The notes: generated from the sequence alone by a model not told the origin. Counted from the stretch's first letter, positions 17,477-26,341 are shown. The stretch: 64,000 nt of DNA from Flavobacterium sp. NRK F7 (GCF_024054195.1 NZ_JAMXLB010000001.1:1312950-1376949); one strand, 5' to 3'. Made by a program: numbers and translations.

Positions 17477-17814
17477 TTGTATTCTTTAAACGGTAATATT
17501 AGTCGTTTAAAGGTTGTTTGAAAAATCTGACATTCTGTTTTTTAACATTTTGTCAGATTTTTTATTGTAAATAATCGAGATAAAAATATTTAAATAATTG
17601 ATTTACAGGTAATTAAAATTATTTTTACAAGCTTTAAAATATTAAGAAAACGTTTTAAATTTTAACATTTTTTCTAATTTTATTGTAAAATCAACTCAAT
17701 CCCTTTTGGTTACTTTGTTATAGCTTAATTTATTACAGAAACAAAACAACAGTTTACTTTGCCCGATCTAAATTGTTAAAAATAAAGCAAAAAAAAACTA
17801 TAAAAAAAACCATT
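17477..17814 (+). other. 338-bp intergenic region: terminator, then long leader of paralogue 2
   Basis: It contains a first hairpin (CTTTAAACG / CGTTTAAAG at about 17488-17516), the terminator at 17522-17566 and a near-consensus -7 box TTACTTTG at about 17710-17717, followed by TTATAGCTTAAT. A similar element, TATCTTCGTTACAGCTTAAT, precedes paralogue 3 at about 19236, so the two genes share promoter layout and leaders of about 100-130 bases. Confidence 0.55.
17522..17566 (+). terminator. Terminator of beta-helix paralogue 1
   Basis: AAATCTGACA and TGTCAGATTT pair around a T-rich loop and are followed by a T run. Confidence 0.8.
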
Positions 17815-19098
17815 ATGAAAACGAACCTACTAGTACTGACTATTGTCTTCGGTCTGTCTTTTTCTATCTATGCGCAATCTGGACTTGGATTGAACGAAAA
17901 AGAAAACATACTTGAATATTGGACCGAGTTTGATCCCAAAAAGAAAGAATATAGAGAACCTAAAAAAATATTAGCAGGTTATATTTCTCAAAATACAACC
18001 CTTTCAAGTAGAGAAACCTATTTATTAGAAGGTACCGTGTATGTTGTGAATAATGCAGTCTTAACAATCGAGCAAGGAACTGTAATTCGTGGTGATGCTA
18101 AAACCTGCGGTACTTTGGTAATAACTAAAGGTGCAAAAATTATTGCGGAAGGGACTGAAAGTTTTCCTATCGTATTTACAACTAATAAAGATACTTATTC
18201 CAGAAAACCTGGAGATTGGGGAGGAATCATAATTATGGGCGATGCTCCAATTAATAATTTTGGAGGTGTAGGTATTTTAAATTTTGATTTGGACCCAACA
18301 TACAATCGATATGGTGGAGCAAATCCTGAAAGTTCGGCTGGTGTGTTGAAATACGTTAGAGTAGAGTATGCTGGAAAAAAAGTAACCTCTAAAAAAGAAT
18401 TTAATGCTCTTTCTTTTGCAGGCGTGGGTAGCCAAACAAAGATTGAAAATGTACAAGTAAGTTATTCTGATGATGATTCCTTTGAATTCTACGGAGGTAA
18501 TGTGAAACTAAAAAATCTAATCTCCTATCGTGCTTCTGATGATGATTTCGATTTTACACAAGGCGTTCAGGCTGACATTACAAACAGTATTGCCATTAGA
18601 AATCCTTATTCTTCTGATTTAGAAAATTCTAGATGTTTAGAAATTAATTCAAACGACGATGTTGAAAAGTTTGATCCGTTACGTAAAAAAACCAATGTAA
18701 AAGCATCGAATATGGTTTTGGTGAATACCGAAGACAATAATCAAGGACTTATTAAAGAAGCTATTTTTGTTTCTAATGAAAGCATGTTAAACTTTACCAA
18801 TAGTGTTGTTTTTGGTTTTAAAGACTTATTAATGTTAAGAGATTTTTCTATATTGGAAGAATTTGAGCAACATATAAAACTGAGAGAATTAGTGGTAGGT
18901 CACTGTGATAATACCATTTCAAGTTTGAAACCTAAAGATTTACTTACTCTAGATGTAGATTATTTATTTTCTAGAAATAATGTAAAAGTTTCTGATGGAA
19001 AGATAGAGGATTATTTCATGAACTCTGATGTTTTACAAACACCAGATTTTAGATACTTGAAAATTGAAAGAACCAATAATAATTTGGTAAATAAATAA
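17815..19098 (+). CDS. Secreted right-handed beta-helix-like protein, tandem paralogue 2
   Basis: The ATG at 17815 is chosen over the TTG at 17773 because it opens a good signal peptide (NLLVLTIVFGLSFSIYAQ), and the mature protein again begins SGLGLNEK. All motifs of paralogue 1 are kept (GTLVITKGAKI, SRKPGDWGGIIIMGDAP, NRYGG, SYRASDDDFDFTQGVQA), while loops and the last 80 residues diverge most. It has its own promoter region and leader rather than being co-transcribed. Likely extracellular or surface-attached; ligand unknown. Confidence 0.78.
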   Translation: MKTNLLVLTIVFGLSFSIYAQSGLGLNEKENILEYWTEFDPKKKEYREPKKILAGYISQNTTLSSRETYLLEGTVYVVNNAVLTIEQGTVIRGDAKTCGTLVITKGAKIIAEGTESFPIVFTTNKDTYSRKPGDWGGIIIMGDAPINNFGGVGILNFDLDPTYNRYGGANPESSAGVLKYVRVEYAGKKVTSKKEFNALSFAGVGSQTKIENVQVSYSDDDSFEFYGGNVKLKNLISYRASDDDFDFTQGVQADITNSIAIRNPYSSDLENSRCLEINSNDDVEKFDPLRKKTNVKASNMVLVNTEDNNQGLIKEAIFVSNESMLNFTNSVVFGFKDLLMLRDFSILEEFEQHIKLRELVVGHCDNTISSLKPKDLLTLDVDYLFSRNNVKVSDGKIEDYFMNSDVLQTPDFRYLKIERTNNNLVNK

Positions 19099-19380
19099 TA
19101 TTTTTTTTAAAAAGATCAGGTTTCTTTTCTTAATAAACAACCAGTATTTGTAAGAAAATAAGGGTCAATTAACACTTTAACGAAAAAAAGTGCATTTCTT
19201 CGATGATTTTTTTTGATTATCTAAAAAAGATTACGTATCTTCGTTACAGCTTAATAGAATTCTATATGAGTATTGCCCATACTTGAATTTGTAGTAAAGC
19301 CGAATGTATTGAAAACTCCAGGTGAAATCACTTGAATTTTGTAGCAGTGCAGGATATGTTTAATTACAAAATTTGTTATT
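19099..19380 (+). other. 282-bp leader with a 49-bp-spaced direct repeat upstream of paralogue 3
   Basis: It holds a near-consensus promoter (TATCTTCG near 19236, followed by TTACAGCTTAAT) and two imperfect repeats beginning ACTTGAATTT(T)GTAG at 19281 and 19330. Both are followed by similar sequence (AAGCCGAATGT versus GTGCAGGATATGT). No clear terminator for paralogue 2 was found. Confidence 0.5.
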
Positions 19381-20667
19381 ATGAAAAGAAACCTACTTTT
19401 ATTAGCAGTTATTTGCAACTTTTGTTTTGCAAGTTATGCGCAGTCTGGATTAGGGATTAGTGAAAAAGAAAATTGGTTAGGATATTGGACAGAATTCAAT
19501 CCTAAAAAAGAAGACTATAGAGATCCTCAAAAAATCTTAACAGGTGTTATTTCTCAAAATACTACATTATCTAACAGAGATACTTATTTGTTACAAGGTA
19601 ATGTATATATAACTAATAACGCAGTATTAACAATTGAGCCAGGAACACTTTTAAGAGGTGATTCTAAGACTTGTGGTACACTTATTATTACTAAAGGAGC
19701 AAAAATTATGGCTGAAGGCTCTGAAAGCTTTCCTATAGTATTTACTTCAAATAATGACGAATATTCTAGAAAGCCAGGAGATTGGGGTGGTATCATCGTT
19801 ATGGGTGATGCTCCAGTAAGTGGTTTTGGAGGCATGAGCGTTCTTAATTATGACTTAGAGCCACAATACAATCGTTTTGGTGGAGAAAATAAATTAGGGT
19901 CTGCTGGTGTACTAAAACATATTCGTGTGGAATATGCTGGTAGAAAATCGGCTACAAAAAGACAAATTGCTGGAATTACTTTTGCTGGTGTAGGAAGCGG
20001 AACTGTTATCGAAGGGATTCAAGTAAGTTATTCAGATAACGACTCTTTTGAATTCTATGGTGGAAATGTAAAAGCACAAAAATTAGTTTCGTTTAGAGCT
20101 GCTGATGATGATTTCGACTTTACACAAGGAGTTCAAGCTGAATTTTCTAATAGTATCGCTTTAAGACACCCTTTTTCTTCTAATCCAGGGAATCCAAGAT
20201 GTATGGAAGTAAAATCCTATAATGAAATTGAAAAATTTGATCCACAAAGAAGTAAAACAAATGTTAAAGCAACCAACATTACTTTAGTTAATGTGGAAGA
20301 TAACAAACAAGGTCTTATCAAAGAAGCGGTTTATGTGTCTAATGAGGCAAATCTAAATTTATCGAATAGTGTGGTTTATGGCTTTAGAGATTTCTTAATG
20401 TTAGATCAATACCCAATGATGGATGAGTTCGAAAAATTTGTAAAACTTAAAAATCTAGTAGTAGGTCACTGTACTAATATTTTCTCTAGCATGAATGGGG
20501 AAAGATTAGGTTTAGATACCGATTACATTACTTCTAAAAACGGAATCGAAACTTCAGATGGTTTAATCAACGATTACTTCAAAACTCCAGATTTTTCTAT
20601 AACTCCAGATTTTAGATATCTTAAAATTCAAAGAAACACTAGTAATGTAGTATTGAATAATAAATAA
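19381..20667 (+). CDS. Secreted right-handed beta-helix-like protein, tandem paralogue 3
   Basis: 428 residues, signal peptide ending ICNFCFASYAQ, mature start SGLGISEKENWLGYW. It shares the full motif set with the two preceding genes, including GDWGGIIVMGDAP, FAGVG, SYSDNDSFEFYGGNV and AADDDFDFTQGVQAEF. The preserved reading frames and substitution mainly in loops indicate that all three copies are under selection. The Asp-rich turns (DDDFDF) could bind calcium, but this is inference. A terminator follows directly. Confidence 0.78.
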   Translation: MKRNLLLLAVICNFCFASYAQSGLGISEKENWLGYWTEFNPKKEDYRDPQKILTGVISQNTTLSNRDTYLLQGNVYITNNAVLTIEPGTLLRGDSKTCGTLIITKGAKIMAEGSESFPIVFTSNNDEYSRKPGDWGGIIVMGDAPVSGFGGMSVLNYDLEPQYNRFGGENKLGSAGVLKHIRVEYAGRKSATKRQIAGITFAGVGSGTVIEGIQVSYSDNDSFEFYGGNVKAQKLVSFRAADDDFDFTQGVQAEFSNSIALRHPFSSNPGNPRCMEVKSYNEIEKFDPQRSKTNVKATNITLVNVEDNKQGLIKEAVYVSNEANLNLSNSVVYGFRDFLMLDQYPMMDEFEKFVKLKNLVVGHCTNIFSSMNGERLGLDTDYITSKNGIETSDGLINDYFKTPDFSITPDFRYLKIQRNTSNVVLNNK

Positions 20668-20686
20668 GAATAAATTGATAGTAACA

Positions 20687-20721
20687 TAAAAAAAGCACTT
20701 CTTACGAGAGGTGCTTTTTTG
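20687..20721 (+). terminator. Terminator of beta-helix paralogue 3
   Basis: AAAAAAGCAC-TTCT and AGAGGTGCTTTTTT pair around TACG with one wobble pair, with a T run. The dnaG -7 box begins only 13 bp later. Confidence 0.85.
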
Positions 20722-20733
20722 CTTTCAACTTTG

Positions 20734-20741
20734 TATCTTTG
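20734..20741 (+). promoter_or_regulatory. -7 box of dnaG
   Basis: TATCTTTG, exact match to TAnnTTTG, 30 bp before the dnaG start. No TTG lies at the right distance; the -33 position falls in the T tract of the preceding terminator. Confidence 0.5.
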
Positions 20742-20771
20742 CTACTTATCTAAAAAAAAACAGAAAAAAAA

Positions 20772-22754
20772 TTGATTTCTAAAACAACCATAGAAAATGT
20801 ATTTGAAACCGCAAGGGTAGAAGAAGTTATTGGCGACTTTGTTCAACTCAAACGATCCGGAAGTAATCTTAAAGGATTAAGCCCTTTTGTTGATGAAAAA
20901 TCACCTTCTTTTATGGTGTCTCCTGTAAAACAAATTTGGAAAGATTTTTCTTCAGGCAAAGGTGGAAATGTGGTTACTTTTTTAATGGAACATGAACATT
21001 TTAGTTATCCTGAAGCAATAAAATATTTAGCTAAAAAATACAATATTGAAATTGAAGAAACCGTACCAAATAATGAAGAATTAGCTGTAGCTAATGAAAA
21101 AGAAAGTATGTATTTGGTTTCTGAATTTGCGAATTCTTATTTTCATAACACTTTACTTCATACTGAAGAAGGGAAAGCCATTGGTTTAACTTATTTTAAA
21201 GAAAGAGGGTTTACCAATGATACTATTGCTAAATTTAGTTTGGGATATTCTCCAAATTCTTGGGATGTTTTTACGAAAGAAGCTCTTGGTAAGGGCTATA
21301 AACTTGAATTTCTTGAAAAAACGGGTTTAACCATTGTAAAAGAGGATAAACAATTTGATCGATTTAAAGGCCGTGTGATGTTTCCGATTCAAAGTATGAG
21401 TGGAAGAGTTTTAGGTTTTGGTGGACGCATACTAACAAATGATAAAAAAGCAGCTAAATATGTGAATTCCCCAGAAAGTGAGATTTATCATAAGAGCAAA
21501 GTACTATATGGGATTTATCATGCCAAGCAAGCGATTGCAAAACAAGATAATTGTTATTTAGTTGAAGGCTATACCGATGTGATTCAATTTCATCAAGCGG
21601 GTATTGAAAATGTGGTTGCTTCTTCTGGAACCGCTTTAACTCCAGATCAAATTCGATTAATTAGTCGTTTAACCAAAAATATAACCGTACTTTTTGATGG
21701 AGATGCTGCAGGTTTAAGAGCTTCGATTCGTGGTATCGATTTAATTTTAGAAGCAGGTGTCAATGTAAAAGTTTGTGCCTTTCCTGATGGAGAAGATCCA
21801 GATAGTTTTGCAAAAAAAACACCCTACGAAAAATTAGTTGCTTTTTTAGAGGATAATGCTAAAGATTTTATCCAATTCAAAGCGTCTCTCTTAATGAATG
21901 AAGCGAAGAATGATCCTATTAAAAAGGCAGATTTAATTCGAGATATGGTGGTCAGTATTTCTAAAATTCCAGATCGAATTAAACAAGAAGTGTATTTACA
22001 GGAATGTTCTAGAATTATGGATATTTCGGAAGATGTCTTGTTTAATACATTGGCTCAAATTGATAAAAAAGATTTGGCTGATACAGGTAAAAAACTGAAA
22101 GAAGAGCAGCTGTCAAAAACATTTGAAGTAGTTAAAAATGAGGGGACAAATGCTCATGTAAAAATTGATATACAAGATGAGCTGGAGCGAAAAATAATTG
22201 AAATATTATTATTGTATGGAAGTGTAGAGGAGGAATTTGAGGATGTACTTCTTAAGGCTAATGAGGAAGGCGATTTAATAGAGGTGAAAGAGAAGAATCT
22301 TTACAAGGTATTTCATCGCATTTATTTGAGCTTGCAAGAGGATGAAATAGAACTGGCTAATCCTATTTTTAAATCGATATATAACGATATTATTACCTAT
22401 TATAATCAAACGGAGCATTTTGTAATCGAAGACTATTTGAAACAAATAAATCCAGAAATAGCCAATGAAGTAACGTCTATTTTAATGCATGAAGAAAGAG
22501 AGGTTTTACATAATTGGGAATCACAACAAATTATTGTAAAGCTCAAAGATAAAACCATTGGTCAATATGTAACGGAAACAATATTGACGTTAAGATGGTA
22601 TTGGGTAAATAAAATTATTGACGAATTAAAAACTGAAGTAGTTACCCAAAATAAAGAAGATAATGCTGAAACATTAGCGATGGTTATGGATTATTTAGGT
22701 TTAACCAATATGTTTTCCAAAAAACTAGGTCGCGTAATGAGTAGATATTCTTAG
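20772..22754 (+). CDS. dnaG: DNA primase DnaG with degenerate zinc-binding domain
   Basis: 660 residues, starting from TTG at 20772 (no ATG precedes the conserved first helix ISKTTIENVFETARVEEVIGDFV). It makes RNA primers for DNA replication. The N-terminal zinc-ribbon fold is recognisable (FVDEKSPSFMVSP and GKGGNVVTFLM), but the four metal ligands Cys-His-Cys-Cys are replaced by Ser37, Val40, Asp58 and Ser61. The TOPRIM core is intact: VEGYTDVIQFHQAGI and LFDGDAAG. The C-terminal helicase-binding region is present. It ends convergently with the regulator gene, sharing TTAG. Confidence 0.95.
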   Translation: MISKTTIENVFETARVEEVIGDFVQLKRSGSNLKGLSPFVDEKSPSFMVSPVKQIWKDFSSGKGGNVVTFLMEHEHFSYPEAIKYLAKKYNIEIEETVPNNEELAVANEKESMYLVSEFANSYFHNTLLHTEEGKAIGLTYFKERGFTNDTIAKFSLGYSPNSWDVFTKEALGKGYKLEFLEKTGLTIVKEDKQFDRFKGRVMFPIQSMSGRVLGFGGRILTNDKKAAKYVNSPESEIYHKSKVLYGIYHAKQAIAKQDNCYLVEGYTDVIQFHQAGIENVVASSGTALTPDQIRLISRLTKNITVLFDGDAAGLRASIRGIDLILEAGVNVKVCAFPDGEDPDSFAKKTPYEKLVAFLEDNAKDFIQFKASLLMNEAKNDPIKKADLIRDMVVSISKIPDRIKQEVYLQECSRIMDISEDVLFNTLAQIDKKDLADTGKKLKEEQLSKTFEVVKNEGTNAHVKIDIQDELERKIIEILLLYGSVEEEFEDVLLKANEEGDLIEVKEKNLYKVFHRIYLSLQEDEIELANPIFKSIYNDIITYYNQTEHFVIEDYLKQINPEIANEVTSILMHEEREVLHNWESQQIIVKLKDKTIGQYVTETILTLRWYWVNKIIDELKTEVVTQNKEDNAETLAMVMDYLGLTNMFSKKLGRVMSRYS

Positions 22755-23380
22755 ATGATTTCTAGGCTTTTTGCTTTCGTAAGTAAATCAACGAGATTCG
22801 TGACATTTAATTTGGCTAAAAGTCTAAGTTTATAGGTGCTAATGGTTTTTTCATCCAAACTTAAAATTTCAGCTATTTCTTTATTTTTTTTGCCATCATT
22901 TAAATAACGTAATACTTCAATCTCTCGAGTAGATAGTTTTTTAAACAAACGATCCGATTTTTTTCCCTTAGATAAAATATCAATATTCTTTTTTACCGCT
23001 TCGCTAAAAATAACTACCCCTTGATATACTTTAATAATGGCGTTTTCTAATTCTTCTAAAGTAATTGTTTTTTGGATATAAGCCGAAACACCTGCTTTAA
23101 TAGCTGTAGGCGCATACATCTTTTCTGAAACCGAGGTGAAAAGGATAAATTTTGTAGTAGGAAATTCTTTTAATAACGCTTTTATATCTCTAATGCTTGT
23201 GATTCCTGAAAGTTCAAATTCGAGCAAAACAATGTCAATAGGCTTGGATTGTAAATGGGTAATTAAGCTTTTTAAATCATAGGCATGAGCCATAATATGA
23301 ATGGTCGGATGATTATTAAAAAAGGATTTTACACCTTGAACAACCACAGGCTGGTTATCAGCAACACAAATTTTTATCAT
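22751..23380 (-). CDS. NarL/LuxR-type response regulator with atypical receiver (Asp replaced by Glu)
   Basis: 209 residues: receiver domain at 1-120 and a LuxR-type HTH at about 145-205 (LSTREIEVLRYLNDGKKNKEIAEILSLDEKTISTYKLRLLAKL). The phospho-acceptor, normally Asp at the end of strand 3, is Glu54 in IDIVLLEFELSG, and the acidic pair is D8-N9 rather than D-D/E-D. The switch Lys is kept (YIQKTI). It may therefore be active without phosphorylation, because Glu can mimic phospho-Asp. No kinase is adjacent. This gene position (after dnaG, before nadE) is common in Flavobacterium. Confidence 0.88.
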   Translation of the reverse strand: MIKICVADNQPVVVQGVKSFFNNHPTIHIMAHAYDLKSLITHLQSKPIDIVLLEFELSGITSIRDIKALLKEFPTTKFILFTSVSEKMYAPTAIKAGVSAYIQKTITLEELENAIIKVYQGVVIFSEAVKKNIDILSKGKKSDRLFKKLSTREIEVLRYLNDGKKNKEIAEILSLDEKTISTYKLRLLAKLNVTNLVDLLTKAKSLEII

Positions 23381-23480
23381 GACTCTAAAGTGTTAATTAA
23401 AAAATAGTGAACTTATATTCAAAGTTAATAAAAAAAAATGTAATTACTTGTTAATTAATCAGTAATCTACTGAAAATCAT

Positions 23481-24284
23481 TTATATTCTTCTGGAATAAG
23501 GCATACTGGAATTAGGATTCATCTTGTGTTGATTGATTTGGTTTAATCTTTTGTATATGGAAAAAACGGCAGCTTCTCTACCAGAAAAATCTGCAGTTGT
23601 TTTTCCTTTTTCAGCTTCTTGCATCGCCCATTCTAATTCGTCATAATTAGCTCCCAATTGATCTTCATCACTTCTGTCATCACCAAAAAGGCCATCGGTT
23701 GGTTTGGCTTTCAAAATACTTTCTGGAACATGTAAGTGTTTCGCAAGTAAACGTACTTCGCTTTTTAACAAATCGGCAATCGGACTCAAATCAACACCAC
23801 CATCTCCATATTTGGTATAAAAACCAACACCAAAATCTTCAACTTTATTACCTGTGCCTGCAACTAATAACCCATGAATTCCTGCAAAATAGTATAAGGT
23901 TGTCATTCTTAATCTTGCACGAGTATTGGCAAGAGATAAATGAAGCGCTTTTTCATCTGAGGTAGTACTAACTTGCTTTTTAAAGGTTTCAAAAAGGGGA
24001 GTCAAATCGGCTCGCTCACTACTTACATTTGAGAATCTTTCTTTTAATTGATGAATGTGTTCATTTGCTCTTGAAACATGGCTTTCTGCTTGATGAATTG
24101 GCATTTCTACACAAAGTGTGGGCAATCCAGTTTGTGCACATAAGGTAGAAGTTAATGCGCTATCAATTCCACCTGAAATGCCTACAACAAATCCCTTAAC
24201 TTTTGCGTTAGTAGCATAGTCCAATAACCATTTTACAATATGTTGATTGATTTTTTCAGCATGGAAAGAGGTTGAATTTGTCAT
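23481..24284 (-). CDS. nadE: Ammonia-dependent NAD+ synthetase
   Basis: 267 residues. It adenylates and amidates nicotinate adenine dinucleotide, the last step of NAD synthesis. The PP-loop SGGIDSALTS is at about residues 38-47; the ATP and NaAD binding segments (NTRARLRMTTLYYFAG, GTGNKVEDFGVGFYTKYGDGGVDLSPIADL) are complete. There is no glutaminase domain, so free ammonia is the expected amide donor. It is separated from the regulator gene by about 100 bp and is divergent from gldB. Confidence 0.94.
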   Translation of the reverse strand: MTNSTSFHAEKINQHIVKWLLDYATNAKVKGFVVGISGGIDSALTSTLCAQTGLPTLCVEMPIHQAESHVSRANEHIHQLKERFSNVSSERADLTPLFETFKKQVSTTSDEKALHLSLANTRARLRMTTLYYFAGIHGLLVAGTGNKVEDFGVGFYTKYGDGGVDLSPIADLLKSEVRLLAKHLHVPESILKAKPTDGLFGDDRSDEDQLGANYDELEWAMQEAEKGKTTADFSGREAAVFSIYKRLNQINQHKMNPNSSMPYSRRI

Positions 24285-24314
24285 TTTTTTAAGAGAATTT
24301 AATTGTGTAAACTG

Positions 24315-24322
24315 TATATTTG
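24315..24322 (+). promoter_or_regulatory. -7 box of gldB-gldC
   Basis: TATATTTG, exact match to the consensus, about 63 bp before the gldB ATG. No TTG at an ideal distance was found. Confidence 0.5.
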
Positions 24323-24384
24323 CGCTTTTATTTTCAAAGAATTTATCATTCTTAATTGGTCTAAAATTATAAAAAATACCCCAT

Positions 24385-25341
24385 ATGAAAAAGCTTTTTT
24401 TGGCTTGTCTTTTGCTTTTGATAATTGCTTGTAAGCAAGAAAATAAAATTGAAGAGAAAGTGGCTGCTATTCCTGTTGCTTTTGAAGTGGAACGATTTGA
24501 TAAAATGTTTTACGAATCTGATGCTTCTAATTTACCTGCTGTTAAAGAAAAATACCCTTTTTTATTTCCAGAAGGCAATGAGGATTCAGTTTGGTTGAAT
24601 AAACTGAAAAATCCTTTATTGCAAGATTTGTACAAAGAGGTGATAAAAAAATATCCCACTACAGCTAAAATTGACAAGGATTTAGAAGCGTTGTTTCAAC
24701 ACGTTCAATATTATTTTCCAAAATATAAAACCCCTAGAGTAATAGCTGTAATTTCTGAGGTTGATAGAGAAGCGAAAGCTATTTATGCAGATTCAATTGC
24801 GTTAATTTCTTTAGATTGTTATTTAGGAAAAGAGCATCCATTTTATGTTGATTTTTCCGATTACCAACGTTTAGGATTTGAAGAAAATCAAATACTACCC
24901 GATTTGGTTACTAGTTTTAGTTATGGGAAAATCAGTAAACCTTTAGATAGAACACTACTTTCCATTATGATTTATTATGGTAAAGAATTGTATTTGAAAG
25001 ATAAATTAATTCCAGAATATTCAGATGCAGCTAAAATTGGTTACACCGAGCAACAATTAGCTTGGTGCAAAGAAAATGAATACTACATGTGGAGTTATTT
25101 TATTGAAAATAATTTGCTTTACGAAAGTAACGTTAAAAATGAATTTCGCTTTATCAATGAAGCTCCATTTTCTAAATTTTATTTAGAAATTGACAATGAA
25201 TCACCTGGAAGAGTCGGACAATGGTTAGGTTGGCAAATTGTAAGAAGTTATATGGAAAATAATGAGGTTTCCTTAGATCAATTATTAGTTACCGATGCTA
25301 AAACCATTTTTGAAAAATCAAAATATAAACCTAATAAATAA
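24385..25341 (+). CDS. gldB: Gliding motility lipoprotein GldB
   Basis: 318 residues. Lipoprotein signal with lipobox LIIAC (Cys16), followed by KQENKIEEK. The family pattern is recognisable: F-E-V-E-R-F-D-K near residue 40, PPRV-like TPRVIAVISEVDREA, and GRVGQWLGWQIVRSYM near the C-terminus. In Flavobacterium johnsoniae GldB is essential for gliding and links to the type IX secretion apparatus. The start codon of gldC overlaps its stop by one base, as in other flavobacteria, which supports the identification. Confidence 0.93.
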   Translation: MKKLFLACLLLLIIACKQENKIEEKVAAIPVAFEVERFDKMFYESDASNLPAVKEKYPFLFPEGNEDSVWLNKLKNPLLQDLYKEVIKKYPTTAKIDKDLEALFQHVQYYFPKYKTPRVIAVISEVDREAKAIYADSIALISLDCYLGKEHPFYVDFSDYQRLGFEENQILPDLVTSFSYGKISKPLDRTLLSIMIYYGKELYLKDKLIPEYSDAAKIGYTEQQLAWCKENEYYMWSYFIENNLLYESNVKNEFRFINEAPFSKFYLEIDNESPGRVGQWLGWQIVRSYMENNEVSLDQLLVTDAKTIFEKSKYKPNK

Positions 25342-25673
25342 TGGCAAAAACAATAACGTCAGAAATAAAATTTTTAGTTGAACTTGACGAAAATAGAATA
25401 CCAGAGAAATTAACTTGGACAGCACAAGATGGTGGTGTAGAGCAAGAAGAAGCGAAGGCGATGATGGTTTCCCTTTGGGATGCAAAAGCACAAGAAACAC
25501 TTCGTATTGATTTGTGGACCAAAGAAATGCCTGTGGATGAAATGAAAGTGTTTTTTCATCAAACTTTGGTAGCTATGGCTGATACATTTGAAAGAGCTAC
25601 GAACGACGAAAAAATGGCTGCTACAATGAAAGATTTTTGCGACTATTTTGCCGAAAAATTAGAGCTAAAGTAA
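25341..25673 (+). CDS. gldC: Gliding motility protein GldC
   Basis: 110 residues without a signal peptide. It begins AKTITSEIKFLVELDENRIPEKLTWTAQDGG, the GldC signature, and is coupled to gldB by a one-base overlap (TAATG). In known species GldC increases the efficiency of gliding rather than being absolutely required. Cytosolic by sequence. Followed by a bidirectional terminator. Confidence 0.93.
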   Translation: MAKTITSEIKFLVELDENRIPEKLTWTAQDGGVEQEEAKAMMVSLWDAKAQETLRIDLWTKEMPVDEMKVFFHQTLVAMADTFERATNDEKMAATMKDFCDYFAEKLELK

Positions 25674-25695
25674 ACTTCGTTAAAAGAATAAATAA

Positions 25696-25723
25696 AAAAA
25701 GGGTTTTTAAATAAACCCTTTTT
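25696..25723. terminator. Bidirectional terminator between gldC and engB
   Basis: AAAAAGGGTTT and AAACCCTTTTT pair around TTAAAT. The engB stop codon (minus strand, 25709-25707) lies in the loop, so gene end and terminator are merged. Confidence 0.87.
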
Positions 25724-26327
25724 CTTTGAATATTCCTTCGTTAATTTGATCGATAAACGTTAAAAGACTTTCTTTTCCAGTTCCATCTGAAGATGAGGTA
25801 ATAAAATGTTGAGGCATTTCTTCCCAGCCATTGGCAAGTACTTTCTTTTTATAAGCGGCTACATTTTGTTGCGCTTTTACTTTTCCAATTTTATCTGCTT
25901 TTGTGAAAATAATGCAAAATGGAACACCTGCTTCACCTAAATAATTGATAAATTCTAAATCAATTTTTTGAGCTTCCAATCGAATATCTATTAGTACAAA
26001 AGCGCAAACTAATTGTTCTCTCGTTTCGAAATAATCGGTAATGAATTTTTGAAAAGTTTCTTTTGTTTTTTTGGAAACTCGGGCATATCCATAACCTGGT
26101 AGATCTACTAAAAACCAGTTTTGATTAATTTTGAAATGATTGATTAGTTGCGTTTTTCCAGGTTTTCCTGATGTTTTGGCTAAATTCTTATGATTGGTTA
26201 ACATGTTTATTAGAGAAGATTTACCCACATTGGATCTTCCTATAAAAGCATATTCTGGTAAGGGTTCATTCGGACATTTACTAGCATCGGAATTACTAAT
26301 AATAAATTCAGCACTTGTTATTTTCAT
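25707..26327 (-). CDS. engB: Ribosome biogenesis GTPase EngB (YsxC/YihA)
   Basis: 206 residues, an essential-type TrmE-Era-EngA-YihA GTPase acting in 50S subunit assembly. G1 is GRSNVGKSSLI (about residues 31-41), G3 is DLPGYG, and G4 is TKADK; the switch I threonine region GKTQLINHF is present. Co-directional with the upstream hydrolase gene (39 bp apart), with a hairpin in between, so both may share the promoter near 27156. Confidence 0.95.
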   Translation of the reverse strand: MKITSAEFIISNSDASKCPNEPLPEYAFIGRSNVGKSSLINMLTNHKNLAKTSGKPGKTQLINHFKINQNWFLVDLPGYGYARVSKKTKETFQKFITDYFETREQLVCAFVLIDIRLEAQKIDLEFINYLGEAGVPFCIIFTKADKIGKVKAQQNVAAYKKKVLANGWEEMPQHFITSSSDGTGKESLLTFIDQINEGIFKEKGFI

Positions 26328-26341
26328 CTTTTTTAAAAGTG

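Noticed and set aside
24315..24322. Complete TTG / TAnnTTTG promoter for gldB
   Set aside because: Only the -7 box fits; the nearest TTG (24303-24305) is 9 bp upstream, too close, so only the box is listed.
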